Notes: generated from the letters alone by a model not told the origin. Shown: positions 1 to 10,768, numbered from the stretch's first letter. The stretch: DNA of 40,751 bases from Priapulus caudatus (GCF_000485595.1 NW_014577957.1:87526-128276), one strand, 5' to 3'. A program made the numbers and translations.

Positions 1-441
1 CGTGTTTACTTAAGCTGTGAGGCAAAATACGCAAGGGAGAACAGCTTTGATGTAAATATGGTCGAAGAACTGTCCCTCACACAGGCGGGACTCGGCAGTA
101 TTAGAAACAACACTAAGATTGACGAAGAACTGCAACAACTCATCGCGATCATCATGGCAGGCTGGCCAGACAGCAGACATGACATACCGCCCACTGTACG
201 CCCGTACTTTCACTGCCGTGATGAACTGAGCGTGCAAGAAGGGTTTGTCTTTAAAGGAGAGCGCATCGTAATACCTACAATGATGCGTCAGTATACGCTA
301 AAGAAGCTGCACAGCAGCCACATCGGTACAGGATGTCTGCGCCACGCACGAGAAGCGTTTTACTGGCCCCGCATGAACGATGAGGTACGTGACTACATAT
401 CTGCTTGCAGTACATGCAATGCATTCAAGCCAGAACAATAA
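1..441 (+). pseudogene. Ty3/Gypsy pol fragment: RNase H tail and integrase zinc-binding domain (copy 1)
   Basis: The frame is open from base 1 and enters the window already coding, so the left end is cut by the window edge. Counting from the Met at 58, residues 85-88 (H..H) and 117-120 (CSTC) form the HHCC zinc-binding module found at the N-terminus of retroelement integrases, with the usual YWP motif between them. Copy 2 (4285-4735) has the same sequence and shows that this copy has lost one codon next to the second His. The frame stops at 439-441, where the integrase catalytic core should begin; copy 2 retains a short stub of that core. The Gypsy assignment rests on copy 2, where RNase H and reverse transcriptase pieces lie upstream. 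It is a dead fragment. Confidence 0.8.
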
Positions 442-688
442 CCTCATAACAGTAGATTACTTCTCGTAGTATCTGTATTTTAGTAATATCCTATAGATCT
501 GTATAATAAAATAGTATCAGTATAAGATATCTGTATTTTTTCGGTAATATGCTATTGTTTAAAATTTAGATTATTTTATTATAATGATTGTTTTCTCACT
601 AAACATTTTATCTTGTTCCATTGTACAATCGTTTCCATTTGTTAAAATCTTCTAAGTAAACTTGCATTGTAAATGTACTGTATTTCAG

Positions 689-811
689 AATGCAACATTG
701 CTCACAAAGGAAAAAGATATTGCTTCCCTTAGAAGTCACCATGCAATAGCAATGAGGCAATATGTGAAACAGGAGTTGCTGAAAGAAAAGAGAAGCATCA
801 TTACAGCTTAA
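689..811 (+). other. Orphan 3'-terminal exon, coiled-coil type (copy 1)
   Basis: A good 3' splice site (ATTTCAG) ends at 688, and a frame of 40 codons opens immediately and stops at TAA 809-811. The peptide is charged and alanine/leucine-rich (for example LLTKEKDIASLRSHH), as in a helical coiled coil. It resembles the last coding exon of a gene rather than a known transposon domain. The second copy at 5042-5140 keeps the splice site but stops eight codons earlier. I cannot name the parent gene. It may be a captured host exon carried in the duplicated block, or the tail of an unrecognised element protein. Confidence 0.4.
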
Positions 812-1217
812 AGCTTCTTTGCTACAAACAAAGATTAGTTCATTTACAAAATTCAGAGTTTGTTTTCAAGCTACAATGTGTTTTGTAAGGCAAGATGTCA
901 GGCTCCTACGACGTGAAACAGTCGTGCAGCCTGGGCAGGCTAAGGCTGAGGCTTTTGTAATAATCGTAATATATGAAACGTAACAAAAAATAGAAAAAAG
1001 AATACTAAAATATATCTGCCTTTTATTTTATTAACTAAATATGCATAAGAATGCAAGATTGGATAATATTATAGAGGGGGAACAGGGGTGTCGATGTTAG
1101 TGTAAATAAGGGCAGGAAAATATAATATTAATAGTACTGTCGACTGGGGTAACTTTGAACACTCAATTTAAAAAAAATGAAAAGTTAATAATTTTCCTAT
1201 TATTATTANTTTTTTCC

Positions 1218-1674
1218 ACTTTTACCCATTCATTATCCTGAGTGTCCCATTCAGGAATTTTACATGTTTCGGTACATGTTTTTTATTACCAGAGTTATGT
1301 TGTACATTTTTTTCACACAAATACATGTATAACAGGGAATGTTGATAGTAAATGCGACAAGGCGTTATAGTATTGTTCCCCACAGGCACAAAATATATAT
1401 TATTATTTGTAGGCGTTTTGCCGACTCCAGTTATTGCGGCACCATAGTTAGGCGTGGCTCAGCCGGATCAGTTTTAGTCTCCCTTTTTGGTCGTACCCTT
1501 CACAGCGGGCCTTGATATGGGCCGTGCGTGCGTTGTGTAATTCCCCATCGTCGTCCTACACACCTCGACCGTTAGCCTGCGTAGAAGGAAAGATGCTTGC
1601 CGAATACGTGAAAGTTTAGAAAAGAGGTTCGAAGATAGAAGGTAGAGTGACAATATGACGCGCGACAACCCGAC
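1218..1674. other. AT-rich intergenic stretch, nothing recognised
   Basis: One ambiguous base (N, at about 1210) lies near the end of the preceding repeat. I see no coding frame with a recognisable motif, no RNA gene and no clear repeat structure here. Confidence 0.5.
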
Positions 1675-2338
1675 TGTTTATTGCGGGTTGACACCCTTCC
1701 GTTTATACGCACCACTTATGTAGTCCACTCACAGGCCCGAGAACGCCGAATGCTGTCGATTATACGTACAATAAGCGGCGGCGTCACGTTACTTACCGCT
1801 CCTCTCTCCACTGCAGGGTCTTAAGCTTGTCAAGAACTGTGAAGAACTGGGAAAACTGTCTCTTCCTTCCCTCCTAGTCGCAACTCTCAAGTGCTTTCAC
1901 ATATCCTAACTCCCGCTGTTCAACCGCTGGCGTTCTACACTCTTTGTTGATTCCGAACTGCCTAACGTACGCACTCTCCGACGCACTGTTTTCTCTCCTG
2001 CTTCCTCTCATCTCTCTCTCTCAAACCGTCTCTTCCGACACTCGCACGCGTTTATTACTACATCTTCACGTGACGTCGTGACTGATACAGAATGTTTCGC
2101 CAGGGCGTTCTACATCATCACGTAGCGCTCCGATGACCTGTACAGGAATGTCTCCTAGAGCGCTTTCTCTTCTCGAAGCCACACCAATTCGCTTCTCTGC
2201 TTAACCTAACGTCCACCCTACACGTGATCTTCCCGATTGGAACCACTCCGCCGCCTGCCTCTGTTGACACGCCCTTCTTACCTGCTTACTCCCGTCATCA
2301 AACCGTCAGCTCCGTCCTAACATTCACTCTCCCCCGCC
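1675..2338 (-). mobile_element. Possible 3' LTR and polypurine tract on the minus strand
   Basis: Read on the minus strand, a polypurine tract (core GGCGGGGGAGAG, plus coordinates about 2323-2338) is followed by TGTTAG and, about 650 bases on, by AATAAACA. That gives a TG...CA unit at 1675-2322 with a poly(A)-type signal near its end. This is the layout of the 3' LTR of a retroelement lying to the right on the minus strand. I found no second copy of this LTR in the window, no target-site duplication and no coding sequence on the internal side, so this is a layout-based guess. Confidence 0.3.
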
Positions 2339-3537
2339 AAAATATCACTCTCTAAACAATGTATATACGCATACAATTTGCCTAGCACTAAATATCCGTG
2401 GGCTAGATATTACACACTCGCTGCGCGCGGGTGCATATCACCGCCGTGGTTGCGCACGCCGCTGTATATGCGTCCAATGACTTGCCTGCGGCGCTGTATC
2501 TATCTCGCGCGTCACGGCCGCCGTTACCAATTATATGTCTACCATTAGCAACTGCCAAACATCAACCAGCTGAATAATGTAGGGCCTGACACCCACCCGT
2601 TTCCTCATATGCTTATCTTTCACTGCAACATAAGCGATCTGTTGTCAACGATCAAGTGGACGACTCCCTTATCTTCCAGTAAAGTCAATGCACTTGATGA
2701 GGCCCTCCAGTTCCCACTGCGCAGTATAGAACTTCTGCCACCTGCACTACTCTGTGAGGGAAAAAATTCGTGAAAGGCTCAATCTTGTGTCTTATTTGAA
2801 CGAGCACACACTAAAAAATGCTGGAACATTAACGTTCAATAATCTCAATTTAAATTTAAATTTTAAATATCGTTATTTATCCATTCAAAATGCAATATTA
2901 ATTGATTAATCATGACCCTTCTAATATTTAACCTGCATGAGTATCAGATGTCCAGCACTTTAGCTGTGATAGATTTATGACAAGTAACTGCCATGTTTTA
3001 GGGCAGATGACTCCGGGCCTGCAGCACTTGCTGTCACCAGCCTATCGCTAAGGGGCATCCTTGAAATTTTCTGCCAACTAGCTTCTCTTGGTTTGCATCT
3101 TCTTCCATACTACTTGCTAACTGAAGGATCTCAGGTATGTTGTTTGTACCAAGGTGTAATGTCCGAATGAGATCGCACCAAGTTGTACATGTTCTTAACA
3201 GACTGATCACTTTCCCAGCAGGGCTGGCCTCCGCTGAATAGGAATGCCAATTAGCTAAGGCCAGGTTGCCTCACTGGTAGCTTTTCATTCATATTGACTG
3301 ACTTGCCAAAAAATCCTTGAGTGTCCGTCTCACATATCTGCTGCATCCACTAGAAGGCTTCCCATGATTCCTCGTGATCAAAACACGACAGAGCGAGCAG
3401 CACACATGTGGCAGAGCAGAAATAAGGCAGCCAGGCAAAGACTAAAAAACTAATTACCTTTTGTTCAAAGCAGATCAGCGCTGTAGGATTACGCTTAGAC
3501 ATATCTTCTCTACCTGAATAAAAAAGAATTGTAAAAA
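2339..3537. other. Unassigned 1.2 kb stretch
   Basis: It contains an AT-rich palindromic tract near 2845-2870 and otherwise mixed sequence. I see no open frame with a recognisable domain on either strand. It may be internal, decayed sequence of the minus-strand LTR candidate to its left. Confidence 0.4.
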
Positions 3538-4060
3538 AATAATCCTAGAGGATCTTGCGACACGACTGTTAAAGGCAAAGGTGTTCTCTGTGCTCGATGC
3601 GAAATCAGGGTTCTGGCAGGTCAGGCTAGACCAAGAATCGAGCATGCTTACCACTTTCAACACGCCATTTGAAGGCTCACCACGCGTTCAGGTGGTTTAG
3701 GTTAAGAATGCCGTTCGGGATCAGATCCGCGCCGGAAATATGGCAAGCGCGCATGCATGATGCTGTGGAAGGGCTAAAAGGAGTAGAGGTTATAGCAGAT
3801 GATTGTCTAGTGCTGGGATTCGGCGACGACATGGAGTACGCTGTAAAGGACCATAATCGTAACTTAGCAGCATGTCTGCGATGCGCACGTGACCGTGGAA
3901 TTACGCTCAATAATGAAAAATTCAAGTTGCGTCTCACCGAAGTGCCGTTCATAGGACACCTCGTTACTGCTAATGGCTTACTCGCGGATCCAGCAAAAGT
4001 CAAGGCAATAGTCGAAATGCCCACACCAGTAGACCCAACAACATTACGCACAGATAGAGA
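3538..4060 (+). pseudogene. Ty3/Gypsy reverse transcriptase fragment
   Basis: Two frames together cover the middle of a Ty3/Gypsy reverse transcriptase. The first (about 3541-3690) holds the block with the first catalytic Asp (VLDAKSGFWQV) and ends at a TAG after a short out-of-place insertion near 3667. The second (3669-4050) continues with GIRSAPEIWQ, the two-Asp active site read as VIADDCLVLG, and a thumb-like section ending in PVDPTT. YxDD is replaced by IADD, a form known in some Gypsy lineages. The 5' part (gag, protease, start of the polymerase) is absent. After 4050 the frame runs directly into the middle of RNase H, so the RT-RNase H connection has been deleted. Confidence 0.85.
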
Positions 4061-4810
4061 AAGAGTTGCTGGCGATTGTGTATGCCTGCGAAAAGTTGGA
4101 CCAGTACGTTTATGCTAAGAGCATACATGTGTAATCTGACCACAAACCTCTAGAGGTGATCTCTAAGAAGCCTATACAAAGTGTTCCTAAGAGACTTCAA
4201 CGCATGTTGATACGTCTACAGAAGTACGATGTCAACATACAGTACAAGTGTGGCACAGAAATGTACATAGCCGATACGCTATCCCGTGTTTACTTAAGCT
4301 GTGAGGCAAAATACGCAAGGGAGAACAGCTTTGATGTGAATATGGTCGAAGAACTGCCCCTCACACAGGCGAGACTCGACAGTATTAAAAACAACACTAA
4401 GATTGACGAAGAACTGCAACAACTCATCGCGATCATCATGGCAGGCTGGCCAGACAGCAGACATGACATACCGCCCGCTGTACGCCCGTACTTTCACTGC
4501 CGTGATGAACTGAGCGTGCAGGAAAGGGTTTGTCTTTAAAGGGGAGCGCATCATAATACCTACAATGATGCGTCAGTATACGCTAAAGAAGCTGCACAGC
4601 AGCCACATCGGTACAGAAGGATGTCTGCGCTGCGCACGAGAAGCGTTTTACTGGCCCTGCATGAATGATGAGGTACGTGACTACATATCTGCTTGCAGTA
4701 CATGCAATGCATTCAAGCCAGAACAATATTAAACCTCATAACAATAGATTACCTCTCGAACTTCTTCGAGATAGACCAGTTACACACAATCAATAGGCAG
4801 GATTACAAGT
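4050..4810 (+). pseudogene. Ty3/Gypsy RNase H tail, zinc-binding domain and integrase stub (copy 2)
   Basis: The RNase H C-terminal half is recognisable as KELLAIVYACEK, then SDHKPLEVISKK after an in-frame TAA near 4130, and finally an ADTLSR motif at about 4270-4287, the usual end of Gypsy RNase H. The integrase zinc-binding domain follows; relative to copy 1 a one-base insertion near 4522 breaks the frame. After the CSTC motif this copy retains about 20 codons of the integrase core start (an ITIDY-type strand, at about 4738-4780) before homology ends. Part of this segment is the longer partner of the fragment at the left edge of the window. Confidence 0.82.
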
Positions 4811-5572
4811 ATCTGTATTTTAGTAATATCCTATAGATCTGTATAATAAAATAGTATCAGTATAAGATATCTGTATTTTTTCGGTAATATGCTATTGTTT
4901 AAAATTTAGATTATTTTATTATAATGATTGTTTTCTTTGCATCCTGGCTCACTAAACATTTTATCTTGTTCCATTGTACAATCGTTTCCATTTGTTAAAA
5001 TCTTCTAAGTAAACTTGCATTGTAAATGTACTGTATTTCAGAATGCAATATTGCTCACAAAAGAAAAGGATATTGCTTCCCTTAGAAGTCACCATGCAAT
5101 AGCAATGCGGCAATATGTGAAACAAGAGTTGCTGGAATAAAAGAGAAGCATCATTACAGCTTAAATCTTCTTTGCTACAAACAAAGATTAGTTCATTTAC
5201 AAAATTCAGAGTTTGTTTTCAAGCTACAATGTGTTTTGTAAGGCAAGGTGTCAGGCTCCTACGACGTGAAACAGTCGTACAGCCTGGGCAGGTTAAGGCT
5301 GAGGCTTTTGTAATAATCGTAATATATGAAATGTAACAAAAAAAAGAAAAAATAATACTAAAATATATCTGCCTTTTATTTTATTAATTAAATATGCATA
5401 AGAATGCAAGATTGGATAATATTATAGAGGGGGAACAGGGGTGTCGGTGTTAGTGTACATAAGGGCAGGAAAATATAATATTAATAGTACTGTCGACTGG
5501 GGTAACATTGAACACTCAATTTAAAAAAATGAAAAGTTAATAATTTTCCTATTATTATTATTTTTTATTTAA
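4285..5572 (+). repeat. Long direct repeat, copy 2 (partner 1-1217)
   Basis: This is the more complete copy. It carries about 50 bases after 4765 and the TTTGCATCCTGGC segment near 4937, both missing in copy 1. The spacing between copies is about 4284 bases, and the sequence between them is not repeated. Confidence 0.9.
5042..5140 (+). other. Orphan 3'-terminal exon, coiled-coil type (copy 2)
   Basis: Partner of the exon at 689-811. The splice acceptor (TTTCAG ending at 5041) is kept, and the frame is open for 32 codons before an early TAA at 5138-5140, caused by a change in the codon after Glu. The peptide differs at only a few positions from copy 1 over the shared length. Confidence 0.4.
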
Positions 5573-5650
5573 AAAGGAATATTAGAGAGTATATCATGCC
5601 AGGTTCGAATGAATTGACCTACTTTTAATTCAAATAAGCCGCTGGAATAG

Positions 5651-6217
5651 CTTTGCAGCAAAATTGCAAATGGTCGCCATCTGTCAATTAAACAGGTACT
5701 TTGTGAAAATTTGTGTGGCTTTGGCAAAGGAAAATCATCAATATTAATGCCATCTAAGGCACTTGCTGTCAAGGCACTACTTGGGAGCCATGTAAATAAC
5801 TTTGTTATATCATACAAGCGATTTGTGTATAAACATGAGCTATTTACTGGAACAGAGTATGTCAGGTCTTCACGGCATTGCAATTCGTATGCAACATTTT
5901 CTCATGGTGTATATCGGTGTGGTATTATAGACAGTCTTATTCATGTAAAACTTAAATGCAACTGTGTGGGTAATGCTGTGTGTGTATGTGGGGAAGTAAA
6001 GACATGTATCGTAATAGTGAAGCCTTTTAAAGTGGTTCATAAGCCATTATTTGTGGATCATAGGTTATCGTGCTCGTCAGATTTTTTAATGGAAATTAAT
6101 AGCGTAAATCGGTACATTTGTATACGTCCTCAAGACATTCTTCAAAAGTGTATTTTCATAAATAATGCTGACAAATACTTTCCATGCCCACTGCCTTCTG
6201 GCTTTTACTGGGATTGA
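5651..6217 (+). pseudogene. Transposase-like ORF, possibly the C-terminal region of a CACTA/EnSpm protein
   Basis: The frame is open for about 188 codons from a TAG at 5648-5650 to TGA at 6215-6217, with no Met near its start, so the 5' end is missing or lies in another exon. The protein has a paired-aromatic motif (FVISYKRFVYKHELFTG), a run of short hydrophobic strands, a Cys-rich stretch (CNCVGNAVCVCGE) and a VIVKPFKVV strand. This order resembles the C-terminal part of CACTA/EnSpm (Tnp2-type) transposases seen in invertebrate genomes, but no catalytic residues are present in this part, so the match is tentative. A poly(A) signal follows 200 bases downstream. Confidence 0.35.
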
Positions 6218-6415
6218 CTTTAAAATATCCAGTAACTTGCAAATGCAGTACTTGTGTCCAATCCGCTAGCTATAGTTTAGTCGAAAAAAACTACTTGCTA
6301 ATTGTTGCTTATGTTTATACAACATAAAAATTGGTAAAATACATAATTGTATTTTGTTTGCGAGCGTATATCTTATGCCTTATTCATGTAGTATCAGATA
6401 CTGTACGTATGGTTG

Positions 6416-6421
6416 AATAAA
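6416..6421 (+). promoter_or_regulatory. Poly(A) signal AATAAA
   Basis: It lies 199 bases after the stop of the ORF at 5651-6217 on the same strand, a plausible 3' UTR length. The stretch 6422-6709 holds nothing else I recognise. Confidence 0.4.
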
Positions 6422-6709
6422 TATTGATTGATTGCATAATTCGCTAAACATGTATGCGACCGCCATCATCATACTGAACAGACGTATGATCATGCCATAG
6501 AAATATTACAAAAAATAACGTAGGTGCGAGTGACGAGTGCTGACTAATTATTCACGTTTTCAGCCTTACCCAATCCCGGGGTTACTGCTTAAGGTACAAA
6601 AGTTGGTTTGTTACATTGTTGTTAATAGAAACAATAGAAAATAGGTACGACGTCAAAAATACTCTCAAATGTAGTTCAGAAAAAGTAAGTTTTTGACTTT
6701 GGCATTGTA

Positions 6710-8248
6710 ATGGTGTCATCACAGGCAGTCCATATCTGTGCGCATTTTGGACATTTTTATTTACCCTTCCTTCGACCTTTTTCTTTTAAGACATGGAAAT
6801 GGGAGAAAGCTGACCTTCCAAACCCAGGTGACCTCCCTGAGAATCAACTTAGGCCAAAAGGACCAGCACTAGCTGCAAAGAGCAAACTGGGTTTTTTTCT
6901 GGCATTGTTTGGACAGGAAACAATTGCCTTACTTGTGTTGGAAAGCAACCGTTACAAATTCCAAGAGAAAAAAGACCAAGTCAAGGCTGTGACAGAGGAA
7001 GAGATGAGAAAAACTCTGGGTGTTGTATTGTACATGTCAGTAGTTAGTTTGCCATGTAGGAGGGATTATTGGGCTGCTGATACAAGGCAAGAATTAGTGG
7101 CAAATGCCATGCCTGTCAATAGGTTTGAGCAGATACTGTCATTCCTACATGTAAACGACAATACTTTTCAGAAAGATCGGAGACAACCTGGCCATGACCG
7201 CCGTCATAGAGTACGCCCCCTTATTGAGATCATTCAACACAATTTTGCTGAGTGTGCAGAGGCAGAGGAGCACATGTCTGTGGACGAACAAATTGTCCCT
7301 TTCAAAGGTCACCATGGGCTTAGTGTATATGAAAAACAAACCCACTAAATAGGGTTACAAATTGTGGGGACTTTCCAGTCAGTCTGGCCATTTGCATAAG
7401 TTCCACGTAGCTGGGGATGATACTCTTCCTGACAGGTTAGATAATGAAGCAATTGGTAAAAGTGGCCAGGTTGTTCTAGAATCTAGATCTAACTGAGCAC
7501 TCGCCACCTGGAACCCACATATACTATGCATCACCAGAACTTCTTGAAGAATTGAAGAAGAGAAGGTTTCATGCTACATGCACCAACAGACGTGGCAACT
7601 GTCCAGTTATGGGTGAAAAAGAACTAAAAAAGTTAGGAAGGGGTTCCTTTGACTACAGGTCTTGCGATGGCATTGCCATGTGCTCTTGGTTGACAACAGA
7701 GTTGTCTCAGTGACCTCCAACTAAAGCTGAGTACTTCCACCTAAACAGGTTAGAAGGTTCAGTAGAAAGGAAAAGAAATTCGTGGACATCACCAATTGTC
7801 CTCAACTGATCTCTGCCTATAACAAAAGCATGGGTGGTGCTGATAGGTGTGACATGTTACTGTCCTTGTATAGGAAGTGGTACAGGCGTCTCATATTCCA
7901 CTTCGTAGACCTCTGTATTGTCAATGCAGCTATGAATGGGTCAAGTCTAAACTGTACAAGTGCAAACTGAATGTGGCCAAAGCCCTGCTACAAGGTGAAG
8001 CAAACGCTCAACCCCAGCGCAGGACAGAAAGGCCAGAGGACATGCAAAGTGCACGTGCCAGGAATGTGTCCGATAACCTCAGATTGAATGGTGTTGGCCA
8101 TCTCCCAAGACAAGTGGCTGCGGTTCCCAAGCGTTGTAAGAACAAAGGTTGCGACCGCAGGTCAAACTACATCTGCATGAAGTGCAGGCTCTACCTTTGT
8201 ATAGATAGAAAGAGTGATTGTTTCTATAATTACCAAACAGTTGAATAG
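6710..8248 (+). pseudogene. piggyBac-family transposase, frameshifted (copy 1)
   Basis: Four pieces in three frames give a nearly full piggyBac (DDE_Tnp_1_7) transposase. Bases 6710-7348 carry the N-terminal half with the first catalytic Asp in MSVDEQIVPFKG (about residue 190). A frameshift at about 7328 and a Trp-to-TAG change at 7348-7350 break the next block, which continues as GYKLWGLSSQSG. The stretch 7510-7780 is open in one frame apart from a TGA at about 7711. Bases 7782-7920 carry the third catalytic block, YNKSMGGAD, followed by the WYRRLIFHFVD helix. The final frame, to 8248, ends in the Cys-rich zinc-ribbon domain typical of the family (CKNKGCDRR, CMKCRLYLC, then DCFYNY). No terminal inverted repeats or TTAA duplication were identified. 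It cannot make transposase as it stands. Confidence 0.85.
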
Positions 8249-8337
8249 GATTGTTGTGGCTACACTGCTGAATAGGACAGTTGAATAGAACTGTTGTGGC
8301 TACACTGCTGAATAGGACTGCTGTGGCTACACTGCTT
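8245..8337 (+). repeat. Short tandem repeat, three units of about 27 bases
   Basis: The unit is roughly GAATAGGAYTGYTGTGGCTACACTGCT, broken in two across lines of the sequence as GAATAGGAYTG and TTGTGGCTACACTGCT. The second unit carries an extra 13-base start. It begins at the stop of the piggyBac frame, so it extends that element's 3' UTR. Confidence 0.8.
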
Positions 8338-8379
8338 AGATCAAATGAATTTGGTCACATTGGACATACATGTATTCGT

Positions 8380-8437
8380 AAATGTATTTTTCTTCGGTTG
8401 AGTGTAACGAATAAGATGGAAAATTATTTCCCTTGGC
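8380..8437 (+). repeat. Repeat A, left copy
   Basis: A 58-base sequence with core GGTTGAGTGTAACGAATAAG recurs at 10699-10756 with only a few mismatches, in the same orientation. The two copies flank the tyrosine-recombinase retroelement. Same-strand terminal repeats fit the split-direct-repeat layout of Ngaro-like elements better than the inverted repeats of classical DIRS1. Confidence 0.75.
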
Positions 8438-8472
8438 TTTGTGACGCTCCATAGATGGCGCGTCGGTAACAC

Positions 8473-8540
8473 AAGTAACGGGCGGGAATTCTACCAGGTT
8501 GTAGTCATTCAGCTTGGGGTACCACGGCTGAGAGGGCGTA
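8473..8540 (+). repeat. Repeat B, left copy (partner 13028-13100)
   Basis: A 68-base sequence (core GGCGGGAATTCTACCAGG) recurs at 13028-13100 with about four mismatches. Here it lies just after repeat A and 29 bases before the gag-like ORF. At the right copy it begins within the last codons of the BEL pol frame. The GGCGGGAAT core looks like a polypurine tract. Confidence 0.75.
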
Positions 8541-8568
8541 TTTTTTCTCCGTTTAGCTTTATTACATC

Positions 8569-9027
8569 ATGACAGAGCAGAGCGGGCAATCAGAGATAAA
8601 CGATACTTTGAGAGAGATTCTGAGTGGGTTTAAAAGATAAAGAGCAGAATTAAATTCATTACGAGATGAGGTTCGGGGCAATTCTCTGGCTGTTTCTAAT
8701 GAGGTAAAAAAAACTAAAATCGGAGAAGGACCTGATCTGGAAATACACGGGAAACAGAATTCAGTACGTATTTAATGGAGATTTATTAGATTCTGTTACT
8801 CAAGTCCTGTGGGCGTGTGACAACGACAGTGTCTTATGACAGAGATTTTAACAGAGATTGTCAGAAGGTTGAAGCAGAGAAATAAGCTTATTCGTATTGC
8901 TGATTCGTCCAAAGCCGGTTGGGAGACAGTGCGTCAGTACGAGACGAATCCCGTGGATAGTGATTCAGATGATGAATCCCGCATTCGGAAGGCCGAGGCT
9001 CGGGCTTTACGCCAGAGTGTACAGTGA
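8569..9027 (+). pseudogene. gag-like ORF of a DIRS/Ngaro-type retroelement
   Basis: Starting at ATG 8569, a coiled-coil-rich frame runs 23 codons to a TAA (8638-8640) and continues in frame to a frameshift near 8710. A second part is open from 8836 to 9027. It contains the acidic and basic block IADSSKAGWETVRQYE followed by a DSDSDDE acidic tract and an ARALRQS end. That combination is characteristic of the first ORF of DIRS-like elements in animals. The frame then meets RNase H sequence directly, so the reverse transcriptase has been deleted. Confidence 0.6.
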
Positions 9028-9120
9028 CGCCAGTGACACTGGTTATGGAGGTTACATAGTGGAATCTGGATAGCAGCCAAGATATGTTTTTCCTAATTCG
9101 GACTACAGGTGGACAAGAGT
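9019..9120 (+). pseudogene. RNase H start of a DIRS-like retroelement (remnant)
   Basis: One frame beyond the gag-like ORF reads VYSDASDTGYGGYIVESG and then a TAG. The SDAS...GYGGY strand is the signature of the RNase H domain following the reverse transcriptase in DIRS-type elements. It joins the gag end with a one-base frame offset, which marks a large internal deletion removing the polymerase. Confidence 0.6.
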
Positions 9121-9660
9121 TGTCTCCCTTGAACTGTTAATGCAGTATGTCATTTGACAATCAAAGACCGTGTGGTCTGTGTATTGTGCCGTTATTCGCA
9201 TATCGAGTAGTGTTGTCTACATTTACCATTATTAGAGTACAGTTGTTAGAAGGCCGCTTGGCTGTGGATGACCACTTGGTCCAGTGTTGTGCTGTTACCA
9301 GGTAACACGAAGAGCACAATGTAATGTGGGTTGGTTTGTAATATTGTAGCATTTCCATTGACAGTTGTCATGTGTATGATGTGTAGTTTTTGTTTAGATT
9401 AAACATTTATTTATGGTTTGTGTTGACCAACTCGTATATGTTTGGATTATTTTCTGTTACATTTTTGTGTTTTTATTGCATCAGATTCCGGATTTGAGGT
9501 ATGAGCGGTAATTTATGGCGTGTGCGTATATCAATTAATTTTGTTTTGGTTTATACGATTATTTTTATAGACATTTGCTGACAAAATAGACGATTTACCT
9601 GAGGTTTTGGTGGATATAGTTAACGTCATTCCGGAACTACTTAAAGAATCTTGAGCTTCC
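9121..9660 (+). other. Non-coding interval inside the recombinase retroelement
   Basis: No reliable frame is seen. The part 9119-9310 resembles 13131-13225 in pieces (GTTGTCTCCCTT, then GGCTGTGGATGACC..., then CAGGTAACA), so it belongs to the same family as the sequence right of the BEL fragment. The rest is T-rich. Confidence 0.45.
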
Positions 9661-9690
9661 ACTACGTGCGCATCTTATCGCAGAGGTTTT

Positions 9691-10551
9691 ATGAGGTGGA
9701 GAGATTGGGCTCTTAAGAATGGTTTGAATAATGTGGACATTCTTTCAGCTAAATCGTTTCATTTTGCATTGTATTTAGATTCTATTATACAAACATCACG
9801 TTCTTCAAGTTCATTGTTAAATTCGGTTTATAGTGTTAAATGGATGCATAATTTGTCTGATTTTGTTTCATCCACTAATTCCAAGCTGGTACAGAATATT
9901 GTTGAAACTGGAAATCGGCGTTTGTCCAGGCCTGTGTGCAAAAAGCTGCCCATTACAATAGACATTCTAACAAAAATTTACCAATCCATGTATGTGGTTG
10001 GTAACATTAAAAACCAACGGACTTTGTGTGCATTATTGGTAGGTTAGGCAGGTTTCATGCATAGTGAAGAGATTTTGCTGTGCCAGGCGTTCAGATATTT
10101 ATTTTGAGTCTACTCACATGATAATTTTTGTGGAGTCTAGCAAGACGGACAAGTACCGAGATGGTGCGTGAATTTTGTTGGCCAGGACGGGGACAATGTG
10201 TGTCCCGTGGTTAACATGGATTTGTGCATATTTTGTAATCTTAGCGCAACCAAAAATGGTTTTAGATTTCGGAGTGATAAGAAAAATATTTCATACACTA
10301 CACTGCGTGAGCTGTTTATAGAAGCTGTAAAACCACATGTCGAAGATGTCACTAGGTATGGTTTACATTCTCTGAGATCAGGAGGGGCCTCGGCGGCAGC
10401 AAATAATGGTATACCAGATAGACTTTTTAAAAGGCATGGACAATGGTTAAGTGAGAACGCGAAGGATGGATATGTGGAAGATTCATTTGTTAAACTTTTG
10501 AGTTTCCCAGAATTTAGGGCTGTAGAAGTGTGGACATTTTCATTTGTATAA
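9691..10551 (+). pseudogene. Tyrosine recombinase of a DIRS/Ngaro-type retroelement, inactivated
   Basis: The product would be the integrase-equivalent of this element class: a phage-integrase-fold tyrosine recombinase. Bases 9691-10044 carry the N-terminal SAM-like DNA-binding region. After a TAG (10045-10047) the same frame continues with GFMHSEEIL, where family members have GF[LM]RxSE: the first catalytic Arg is His (CAT at 10060-10062, a change expected from CpG decay of CGT). The catalytic Lys block (ESSKTDKYRDGA) is in another frame near 10130-10165. The last frame, 10168-10551, keeps HSLRSGG (HxxR box), RHGQW and the nucleophile Tyr in KDGYVEDS. Two frame changes and stops make it a pseudogene. 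Confidence 0.78.
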
Positions 10552-10698
10552 TATTGATCAGTGGTTGCTTTATTTATCTTCTTCCCGTTCTTTATGTTTC
10601 AGTCGGTATACCCCAGTGCTATAACAAATAACAATAAATGATATTTGTTAAAGAGAATTGGTTGTTTGATCATTTATGGATAGTCAGTGTTTTAAGGA

Positions 10699-10756
10699 AA
10701 ATGTATTTGTCTTCGGTTGAGTGTAACGAATAAGATGAAAAATTATTTCCCTTGGC
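10699..10756 (+). repeat. Repeat A, right copy
   Basis: Partner of 8380-8437. It lies about 150 bases after the recombinase stop and ends 12 bases before the BEL pol frame opens. Confidence 0.75.
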
Positions 10757-10768
10757 GGGAGTAGCTAG

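Larger units (their letters stand above)
1..1217 (+). repeat. Long direct repeat, copy 1 (partner 4285-5572)
   Basis: Bases 1-1217 match 4285-5572 almost throughout, covering the Gypsy tail, an AT-rich stretch, a small terminal exon and its 3' flank. Copy 1 lacks about 50 bases near 465 and 13 bases near 597 that are present in copy 2. The match ends in a run of T at about 1210 and 5565, after which the two sequences are unrelated. The left limit of copy 1 is hidden by the window edge. Confidence 0.9.

Noticed and set aside
1440-1560. tRNA-like sequence (GCGTGGCTCAGCCGGAT)
   Set aside because: I could not fold a cloverleaf with acceptor and T-loop (no GTTCRA box at the right spacing).
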